Of a stretch of DNA of 14,178 nt, positions 6,434 through 12,995 are shown piece after piece. Origin of the DNA: Bizionia sp. Its GTDB lineage: Bacteria > Bacteroidota > Bacteroidia > Flavobacteriales > Flavobacteriaceae. The translations under genes and the position numbers were made by a program. Every line of letters begins with the position of its first letter. Position 1 is the stretch's first letter. A model generated the notes under the pieces. That model made no database searches, was not told where the DNA came from, and was given only the letters and a program-made list of their open reading frames with translations. The stretch is taken from the NCBI GenBank assembly GCA_018067115.1, contig JAGPVI010000156.1, positions 1 to 14,178 on the forward strand. The letters are read 5' to 3'.

Positions 6434-7603
6434 TTAATATACACTGTTCTTCTGAAACGCTTTATACCATCTATCAGGTATTTGGTCATTACAAGCGTCC
6501 AAATAATCTTTATGAGTACAAGGTAATAACGTGTGCTTTTTTAATTTATTATTAACATTTGCTAAAAAAGGAATTTCTATCCACCATCTCCCAGATTTAA
6601 TACTCTTGTAAAACACAAGCTCGTGCGTGTCTGCTAATGTAATATATTTTTGGTGATTAGTTCCGGTTATAAAATCATCATCTTTAACACGATAGTTAAA
6701 CCCTTCTATAAAATACCAAATCATTTGCGCTATTAACAACTCTGTCATTTCATCGTCGTACGACGGTTTATAATCGAATATACCAAATGTGGACACTTTA
6801 TTACTAATACCTGCATAACGAGATACTGCACAAATCTCTTTACCATCTAATCCGTTTGGAGACAGTCGTTGTTTTAAACTGACCTCAGACGCTTTTAAAA
6901 CCCCTAAATCAACACTTACTATATTTGCATCGCGCATTACGGGTTCTACAATAGTTATGTCGTTAGAGACCTCCCCTAAGCGATAGGCTTCAAAATACAG
7001 CCGCTCCATTAAATCAATCTCTTCTTGAGAATTAAAGTACGTTTGATACCCTATCGTGGCGTAATTAAATAAGTTATAAGGCTCGTCTAGAATGATTTTA
7101 CCTATAAAACTATCATTCTTTATTGGTTTTGCCGAATCTCCTAAATCGAATTTAGCATCCACATTTACAATATTTACCATTGGCATTAATTCATCGTAAG
7201 CACGATATAACGGATACGTTAAATCCTGACTTCCGCCAATAACTATAGGAATGATTTTTTTCTGAATTAATATAGAGACGGTGGTTTTTAATGCAAAGTA
7301 AGTATCCTCTACACTTTCGCCACGTTGAATATCGCCTAGATCGGCAATAGTGACATTCCAGCTTCCTGGATATAATGCATAAAATGCTTTACGGATTTCG
7401 TTTAAATCGTGATCTTCACCAATGTAGTTGGTACTGTTCCGGTTTTCTAAAACACCAATAAGCGCAACAGACACTCCAGTTAATTCTGGAATACCGTGTT
7501 GCGCCGAGTGTATTCTTAATTTCCGCCCTAATGCTTGCATAGATAATAGTTCGTTATGAGCAAGCACCGAATCTGAAACAGGTGAAAGGAAACTAAAATT
7601 CAT
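6434..7603 (-). CDS. Arginase/formimidoylglutamase-fold protein, probably catalytically degenerate
   Basis: A protein of 389 residues of the ureohydrolase (arginase, agmatinase, formimidoylglutamase) superfamily. Automatic annotation would probably call it formimidoylglutamase. The three metal-binding signatures are recognisable in order but altered. The usual GGDHS/GGGHE appears as GGSQD (123-127), so the His ligand is Gln126. DAHxD is DAKFD (149-153), so the His ligand is Lys151. SxDxD is SVDLG (230-234), so the second Asp is Gly234. Only Asp149, Asp153 and Asp232 of six ligands remain. The later PxGL and DxxxP region is kept in outline (PNGLDGKEI, FGIFDYKPSYDD). Residues about 305-389 are a C-terminal extension beyond the usual enzyme. 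The gene starts 8 bases after topA and so is probably co-transcribed with it. It lies next to gldK; its function is unknown. Confidence 0.88.
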   Translation of the reverse strand: MNFSFLSPVSDSVLAHNELLSMQALGRKLRIHSAQHGIPELTGVSVALIGVLENRNSTNYIGEDHDLNEIRKAFYALYPGSWNVTIADLGDIQRGESVEDTYFALKTTVSILIQKKIIPIVIGGSQDLTYPLYRAYDELMPMVNIVNVDAKFDLGDSAKPIKNDSFIGKIILDEPYNLFNYATIGYQTYFNSQEEIDLMERLYFEAYRLGEVSNDITIVEPVMRDANIVSVDLGVLKASEVSLKQRLSPNGLDGKEICAVSRYAGISNKVSTFGIFDYKPSYDDEMTELLIAQMIWYFIEGFNYRVKDDDFITGTNHQKYITLADTHELVFYKSIKSGRWWIEIPFLANVNNKLKKHTLLPCTHKDYLDACNDQIPDRWYKAFQKNSVY

Positions 7604-7611
7604 TTATTTTT

Positions 7612-10188
7612 TTATTTTTTTGTAGTGGTTTTCTTTACAGCAACCTTTTTAGGTGCCGCTTTTTTTGTGGTCGTTTTTTTTGCTGTAGTTTTCTTAGCTG
7701 CCGGCTTTTTAGCAGCTGGCTTTTTCTTAGCGGCCTTTTTCTTGGGCGCATTCTTTTCTATAATACCCTGTACCTCTTCTAAAGTTAACGCTGGCGCATC
7801 TGTAGTTTTAGGTAATTCTATTTTTACTTTTCCTTGAAGGATATTAAAACGGCCCCAACGTGCTTTTTCCACGCGAATACCTTCATCTTCCCAATTATGA
7901 ATAACCTTATCAATTTCCTTTTGGATTTTAGTTTCAATTAATTCTACAATCTCAACATCAGACAAGTTATCCCAATCGTATTTTTTGTTCACGTTAATAA
8001 ACATCTCGTTCCATTTTATAAATGGCCCGAAACGCCCTTTACCTTTTTGCACCGGTAAATCCTTATACATATATATAGGAGCGTCTGCTTTTTCCTTCTC
8101 TTTTATAAGTTCTACAGCATCGTCGAATTCTACATTTAAAGGATCGGTACCACGAGGCAACGAGACAAAAGCATCACCAAACTTAACGTATGGTCCATAA
8201 CGACCATTATTAACTTCTACAGACTCTCCTTTATACTCTCCTAATGTTTTTGGCAATTGGAATAAATCCATTGCTTCTTCAAACGTAATAGTATTTAATT
8301 GTTGGTCTGGACTTAAACTAGCGTAGGTTGGGCTCTCTTCATCATCTACCGTTCCCATTTGCACCATCGGCCCAAATTTCCCTAGACGCACACTAACGCG
8401 TCTTCCTGTAGTTGGGTCTTCACCTAAAATACGTTCTCCAGACTCTCTTTCTGCATTTTCTTGAACGTCGACAACTTTTGGATGAAAATCTTTATAGAAG
8501 GATTTCATCACGTCTTTCCAATCTGCTTTACCGTCGGCAATATCATCAAACTGATCTTCTACATTTGCCGTAAAACTGTAATCTAAAATCGTTTCAAAAT
8601 GATTGACTAAGAAATCGGTAACAATCATACCAATATCTGTTGGCACTAATTTTCCTTTATCAGAGCCTACTTTCTCTGTTAGCGTATTATCTTTTACTTT
8701 ATCTTCTTTTAAAACGAGTTGCGTGTAATTACGTTCTACACCTTCAATCGTTCCTTTTTCTACATAATTTCTATTTTGAATCGTAGAAATCGTTGGTGCG
8801 TAAGTAGACGGACGACCAATACCTAGCTCCTCTAATTTCTTAACTAAAGAGGCTTCTGTATACCGGTAAGGTGCGCGCGAATAACGCTCTGTTGCTGTAA
8901 TGTAATTATTAAGCAACGTTTCGTTTACTTTCATTGCTGGCAACATACCTTCTTGCTCGATATCTTCATCATCGGTACCCTCTAAGTACACTTTTAAGAA
9001 TCCATCAAACGTAATAACCTCTCCATTTGCTGTAAAGGTTTCATTATGTGCTGCTGCTTCAATTTTAACATTGGTACGCTCTAATTGCGCTTCACTCATT
9101 TGTGAGGCAATAGCACGTTTCCAAATTAAATCGTATAAACGGGCTTGATCACGTTCTAAATTAACAGAATGTGTTTCAAAACTTGTTGGTCTAATCGCTT
9201 CGTGCGCTTCTTGTGCGCCTTTGGATTTCCCTTTATGTTTACGTGCTTTACTGTATTCTTTACCGTAGGCTTTAATAATTTCTTTTTCGGCACCTTTTCG
9301 TGCTTCATCAGATAGGTTTACACTATCGGTTCTCATATAAGTAATTAAACCGGCTTCGTATAAACGTTGCGCCATATTCATAGTTTTACTTACTGAAAAA
9401 TATAATTTACGCGACGCTTCTTGTTGTAATGTTGATGTTGTAAACGGTGCTGCTGGCGATTTCTTAGCGGGTTTTTTCTCTAAGTTCGCAACCTTAAAAG
9501 TGGTATTGGCATTTTTCTCTAAAAATGCTACGGCCTCTTCTTTAGTTTGAATAGCTTTTGGCAATTTCGCTTTAAACGACTGCCCTTCCTCGTTAGAAAA
9601 TTCTGCATCGATACGGTAAGATGCTTCTGCTTGAAACCCTTGAATTTCGCGCTCGCGCTCTACAATTAAACGCACAGATACCGATTGTACACGTCCAGCC
9701 GATAAGCCTCCTTTTACTTTTCTCCATAATACTGGAGACAACTCGTACCCTACTATTCTATCTAATACGCGACGAGCTTGTTGCGCATCGACCAAATCGT
9801 AATCTATTTGTCTAGGATTCTCTACTGCTTTTTGAATGGCAGACTTAGTAATTTCATGAAAAACGATACGTTTCGTTTTCGCTTTATCTAAATTTAAAGA
9901 TTCGGCTAAATGCCAAGCTATGGCCTCACCCTCGCGATCCTCATCACTTGCTAGCCAAACCATTTCGGCTTTCTTTGCTAAATCTTTTAATTTTTTAACT
10001 ACTGCTTTTTTATCGACAGACACTTCATATCTTGGCTCAAAATCGCCTTCTACATCTACTCCCAATTCCTTTGAAGGTAAATCGGAAATATGTCCGTAAC
10101 TAGATTCTACTTTAAAATCTTTTCCCAAAAACTTTTCAATTGTTTTTGCCTTTGCAGGGGACTCTACTATAACTAAATTCTTCGCCAT
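7612..10188 (-). CDS. topA: Type IA DNA topoisomerase (topoisomerase I)
   Basis: A protein of 858 residues that relaxes negative supercoils through a 5'-phosphotyrosine intermediate. The TOPRIM domain opens with VIVESPAKAKTIEKFLG (Glu9) and carries the metal motif DEDREGE (residues 82-88). The active site is LITYMRTDS, with catalytic Tyr284. RVQSVSVRL and GIGRPSTYAPT are further conserved strips. Instead of zinc ribbons the C-terminal region has four divergent repeats with cores GKFGP, GRYGP, GRFGP and ARWGR. It ends with a 45-residue Lys/Ala/Thr/Pro tail made of nine pentads, each ending KK. I see no cysteine anywhere in the protein. The frame reaches an ATG at 10236, but those 16 residues (MHVFFLIYICNHKTRR) overlap the promoter, and all homologues begin near MAKNLVIVESPAKA, so ATG 10188 is chosen. 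It is divergent from miaB. Confidence 0.97.
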   Translation of the reverse strand: MAKNLVIVESPAKAKTIEKFLGKDFKVESSYGHISDLPSKELGVDVEGDFEPRYEVSVDKKAVVKKLKDLAKKAEMVWLASDEDREGEAIAWHLAESLNLDKAKTKRIVFHEITKSAIQKAVENPRQIDYDLVDAQQARRVLDRIVGYELSPVLWRKVKGGLSAGRVQSVSVRLIVEREREIQGFQAEASYRIDAEFSNEEGQSFKAKLPKAIQTKEEAVAFLEKNANTTFKVANLEKKPAKKSPAAPFTTSTLQQEASRKLYFSVSKTMNMAQRLYEAGLITYMRTDSVNLSDEARKGAEKEIIKAYGKEYSKARKHKGKSKGAQEAHEAIRPTSFETHSVNLERDQARLYDLIWKRAIASQMSEAQLERTNVKIEAAAHNETFTANGEVITFDGFLKVYLEGTDDEDIEQEGMLPAMKVNETLLNNYITATERYSRAPYRYTEASLVKKLEELGIGRPSTYAPTISTIQNRNYVEKGTIEGVERNYTQLVLKEDKVKDNTLTEKVGSDKGKLVPTDIGMIVTDFLVNHFETILDYSFTANVEDQFDDIADGKADWKDVMKSFYKDFHPKVVDVQENAERESGERILGEDPTTGRRVSVRLGKFGPMVQMGTVDDEESPTYASLSPDQQLNTITFEEAMDLFQLPKTLGEYKGESVEVNNGRYGPYVKFGDAFVSLPRGTDPLNVEFDDAVELIKEKEKADAPIYMYKDLPVQKGKGRFGPFIKWNEMFINVNKKYDWDNLSDVEIVELIETKIQKEIDKVIHNWEDEGIRVEKARWGRFNILQGKVKIELPKTTDAPALTLEEVQGIIEKNAPKKKAAKKKPAAKKPAAKKTTAKKTTTKKAAPKKVAVKKTTTKK

Positions 10189-10207
10189 TCTTCGTGTTTT
10201 GTGGTTA

Positions 10208-10240
10208 CAAATGTATATCAAAAAAAATACATGCACCTAA
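10208..10240 (-). promoter_or_regulatory. Candidate topA promoter
   Basis: On the minus strand, TACATTTG (10208-10215) matches the -7 consensus TAnnTTTG exactly. TTAG (10237-10240) stands 21 bases upstream where TTTG is expected. Transcription would begin near 10201-10203, about 14 bases before the ATG at 10188, and this rules out the longer start at 10236. Confidence 0.6.
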
Positions 10241-10530
10241 TTTTTATCCTTTTTAAGAATCAAGCCTACCTATTAAACACATTAATAATTAAGTGTTTAT
10301 TTTATAAAAAGAATGATTTTAATGTTCATTTTTAAACCTCATTACTATCAAAATCAATCCATAAGTACTTTCTTTTTGTCTCAATATAACAGACACACTA
10401 AACCAATTACTTTACTTTGAATAATTCATCTTAAAACTTTCTATTTCAATAGACTCATTATTATTTTCCAGATTTTAAAAAGTCCAAGGTCGAAAAATTT
10501 TAACTTTTAAGAGGGAAAAATAATAACACT
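10241..10530. other. Intergenic region between the divergent topA and miaB genes
   Basis: Very AT-rich, with no convincing gene. It holds an imperfect inverted repeat at 10274-10299: TAAACAC and GTGTTTA arms, an inner TTAA/TTAA pairing with one bulged A, and a 3-base loop. This could be an operator for topA or a weak hairpin. A 35-codon frame at 10313-10420 has no family resemblance. No RNA gene or riboswitch structure was recognised. Confidence 0.5.
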
Positions 10531-10535
10531 GTCAC

Positions 10536-10567
10536 TTTGTCACCATCATTTAATAATCCTATATTTG
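10536..10567 (+). promoter_or_regulatory. Promoter of the miaB operon
   Basis: TTTG (10536-10539), a 20-base spacer and TATATTTG (10560-10567) match the Bacteroidota housekeeping consensus at every defined base. Transcription would start about 5-8 bases later, giving a leader of roughly 30 bases to the miaB ATG at 10605. TGTCAC is directly repeated at 10530-10535 and 10538-10543, overlapping the -33 element. Confidence 0.82.
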
Positions 10568-10604
10568 CAGACGGATTGAATCTTAGTATTTTCAATACAT
10601 TCTT

Positions 10605-12047
10605 ATGGAAAAAATAATAGACGAAACAAAACAAGGTGAGACTCTTGTCTTACAACATAAAGAACAAAACACTAAAAAACTTTTTATTGAAAGCTATGGC
10701 TGCGCTATGAATTTTAGTGATAGTGAGATTGTAGCTTCAATTTTAACTAATGAGGGTTACAACACAACACAAAACCTTGAAGAAGCCGATTTAGTTTTAG
10801 TGAACACCTGCTCTATTAGAAACAAAGCGGAGCAAACGGTTAGAAAACGCTTAGAAAAATACAATGCGGTAAAACGTATAAACCCAAAAATGAAAGTTGG
10901 AGTATTGGGTTGTATGGCCGAGCGCTTAAAAAGCAAGTTTTTAGAAGAAGAGAAAATTGTAGACCTCGTCGTAGGTCCAGATGCTTATAAAGACTTACCA
11001 AACCTACTTGCCGAAGTTGAAGATGGTCGCGATGCTATTAATGTCGTACTATCTAAAGATGAAACTTACGGCGATATATCTCCGGTGCGTTTAAACACAA
11101 ACGGCGTGAGTGCTTTGGTATCTATTACTAGAGGTTGCGATAACATGTGCACATTCTGCGTTGTTCCTTTTACTCGCGGTAGAGAACGCAGTAGAGATCC
11201 TCAAAGTATTATAGAAGAGGTAAACGACTTATGGACTAAAGGCTATAAAGAAATTACGCTTTTAGGCCAGAATGTTGATAGCTACCTTTGGTATGGCGGC
11301 GGACTTAAGAAAGATTTCGTTAAAGCTACAGATATGCAAAAAGCAACAGCCGTAGATTTTTCTAAGTTATTATCTATCTGTGCCGAAGCGCAACCTGCAA
11401 TGCGTATTCGCTTTTCGACGTCTAACCCGCAAGACATGTCTCTAGACGTTATTAAAACAATGGCGAAATACGATAATATTTGTAACCATATTCACTTACC
11501 GGTGCAAAGCGGAAGCGATCGTATTCTAAAAGAAATGAATCGCTTACACACTAGAGAAGAATATTTTACCTTAATAGATAATATTAGATCTATTATTCCA
11601 GATTGTGCAATTTCTCAAGATATGATTGCTGGTTTCCCTACAGAAACTGAAGAAGATCACCAAGACACCCTATCCTTATTAGAGTATGTGAAATATAATT
11701 TTGGTTATATGTATACGTATTCGGAAAGACCGGGAACATTAGCCGAGCGCAAATTAGAAGACGATGTACCAGAAGCTGTAAAAAGCAGACGATTAAGTGA
11801 AATAATAGAACTTCAGCTTAAGCATAGCGAGTTTAGAACCCGCGAAAACTTAGGTAAAACGGTAAAAGTTCTTGTTGAGCGCGAATCTAAAAAATCTAAA
11901 GACCACTGGTCGGGTCGCACCGAAAAAAATATTGTGGCCGTTTTTCCAAAAGAGAATTATTCTGTTGGCGACTTCGTAAATGTAAAAATAATAGATTGTA
12001 CCAAAGCAACATTAAAAGGTGAAGCTACTGGTCTTTCTGAAATATAA
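10605..12047 (+). CDS. miaB: tRNA-2-methylthio-N6-dimethylallyladenosine synthase (MiaB)
   Basis: A protein of 480 residues; a radical-SAM methylthiotransferase that converts i6A37 to ms2i6A37 in tRNAs reading codons that begin with U. The N-terminal domain has the three cysteines that bind the auxiliary iron-sulfur cluster: Cys33 (YGCAMN), Cys69 (NTCSIRNKAE) and Cys103 (GCMAERL). The radical-SAM cluster motif is CxxxCxxC at Cys178, 182 and 185 (RGCDNMCTFC). HLPVQSGSD and DMIAGFPTET are conserved downstream, and a TRAM RNA-binding domain ends the protein (about 415-475). The CSIRNKAE context supports MiaB over the related MtaB and RimO. A perfect promoter lies about 40 bases upstream. The next gene starts 6 bases after the stop, so this is the head of an operon. 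Confidence 0.97.
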   Translation: MEKIIDETKQGETLVLQHKEQNTKKLFIESYGCAMNFSDSEIVASILTNEGYNTTQNLEEADLVLVNTCSIRNKAEQTVRKRLEKYNAVKRINPKMKVGVLGCMAERLKSKFLEEEKIVDLVVGPDAYKDLPNLLAEVEDGRDAINVVLSKDETYGDISPVRLNTNGVSALVSITRGCDNMCTFCVVPFTRGRERSRDPQSIIEEVNDLWTKGYKEITLLGQNVDSYLWYGGGLKKDFVKATDMQKATAVDFSKLLSICAEAQPAMRIRFSTSNPQDMSLDVIKTMAKYDNICNHIHLPVQSGSDRILKEMNRLHTREEYFTLIDNIRSIIPDCAISQDMIAGFPTETEEDHQDTLSLLEYVKYNFGYMYTYSERPGTLAERKLEDDVPEAVKSRRLSEIIELQLKHSEFRTRENLGKTVKVLVERESKKSKDHWSGRTEKNIVAVFPKENYSVGDFVNVKIIDCTKATLKGEATGLSEI

Positions 12048-12053
12048 AAAACT

Positions 12054-12977
12054 ATGAAAAAAATATTATTCCTACTTAGCTTCGCTGTTGCGTTTACAAG
12101 CTGCAATAACGAACCTTTAGATCCCGATTTCGTACTTGGTATTGAAGACCCAACAATTCCTATAGATCCAGGAACGGGAAGCGACGATTTAACATTATCT
12201 ACTTACTCTTTTAATGTAGCTGCACAAGTACCACTATTTGGAGCCATTAATACGGATTCCGATTTTTCGTTTACCAACGGAAAAGCATCTGCAATAACTA
12301 CCGAAACCACATTTTTTGGAGTAACAGCAACCACGCAAACCACTATAATTACAAATGCGTCTGGTAATGTTACCGAGTTACAATCGTACGAAGGTTCTAC
12401 TTTAACTAACGAAACAATTATATCGTACGACGGACAAAACATCTCTCAAATAGTATATAATTTTATTGAAGATGATACTGATGATTACACGTATACTTTT
12501 GCTTACAACGGAAATATTGTAACGAGAACAGATGCTGACAGCGGACTTACAACAGAATTTGAGTTCGATGGAAACACCAATTTAATTAGAAAGGAAACGT
12601 TTGATAATGCTTCGAGTATTCAAAAAGAAACGTTGACGTACTCAAGTAATGGCAACTGCTCAACCTCTGTTATGACTGGCGAAACAGACACGAATTCTAC
12701 GTATGCTTACGATGCGTTAACCAACCCACTAAAACAAGGGTTTAGTAATCAATATATGCTGAGTTATTTAAATGATGATTACGACTCGCAAGCCGGAAGT
12801 ATTGCAGCGCAATTTCACGGTGCTAATAACTGGACGTCTACCACAACACCAGAAGGGACTTTCGATTTTACAGTAAACTATATAGCAACAGATAGAATTT
12901 CGACTAAAAACAGTTTTTACGATTTAGGCGATGGCGCTACAGTAACACAATCTGAAGTTTTTAATTACGTAAATTAA
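12054..12977 (+). CDS. Hypothetical lipoprotein with YD-like beta repeats
   Basis: A protein of 307 residues that I do not recognise as a named family. The signal peptide MKKILFLLSFAVAFTSC ends at a lipobox-type cysteine (Cys17), so it is probably lipid-anchored in the cell envelope. A linker rich in Asp, Pro and Gly (about 18-45) follows. From about residue 70 to 220 there are loose repeats of the type (Y/F)(D/N/S)GN(x)I/L followed by a short strand: ISYDGQNISQIVY, FAYNGNIVTRT, FEFDGNTNLIRKETF, TYSSNGNCSTS. This resembles RHS/YD repeats or the DUF4595-type lipoproteins of Bacteroidota, and suggests a beta-rich, surface or periplasmic structure. Thr, Ser and Asn are abundant. It sits 6 bases after miaB and 18 before the AAA+ activator gene, so it is probably co-transcribed. 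Function unknown. Confidence 0.85.
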   Translation: MKKILFLLSFAVAFTSCNNEPLDPDFVLGIEDPTIPIDPGTGSDDLTLSTYSFNVAAQVPLFGAINTDSDFSFTNGKASAITTETTFFGVTATTQTTIITNASGNVTELQSYEGSTLTNETIISYDGQNISQIVYNFIEDDTDDYTYTFAYNGNIVTRTDADSGLTTEFEFDGNTNLIRKETFDNASSIQKETLTYSSNGNCSTSVMTGETDTNSTYAYDALTNPLKQGFSNQYMLSYLNDDYDSQAGSIAAQFHGANNWTSTTTPEGTFDFTVNYIATDRISTKNSFYDLGDGATVTQSEVFNYVN

Positions 12978-12995
12978 TATCAATTTTAGTTAATT

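Noticed and set aside
6434..7603. Assignment as hutG (active formimidoylglutamase)
   Set aside because: Three of six metal ligands are replaced and no histidine-utilisation genes are nearby, so no gene symbol is given.
7625..7837. 70-codon hydrophobic frame on the plus strand
   Set aside because: It is the antisense of the lysine-rich TopA tail; the apparent Phe/Val/Ala membrane protein is only the complement of Lys/Ala/Thr codons.
10313..10420. 35-codon plus-strand frame between topA and miaB
   Set aside because: Starts in AT-rich spacer with no promoter or family resemblance; composition looks like translated intergenic DNA.
10475..10510. TTAAAAAGT / ACTTTTAA inverted repeat
   Set aside because: Imperfect arms made almost only of A and T in AT-rich DNA; likely chance.
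10555..10569. Possible sigma-54 promoter before miaB (TTTGCA)
   Set aside because: The GG of the -24 element is missing at the required distance, and the site fits the housekeeping TAnnTTTG consensus exactly.
12203..12442. 79-codon minus-strand frame
   Set aside because: Antisense to the lipoprotein gene, which has a clear signal peptide and operon position.
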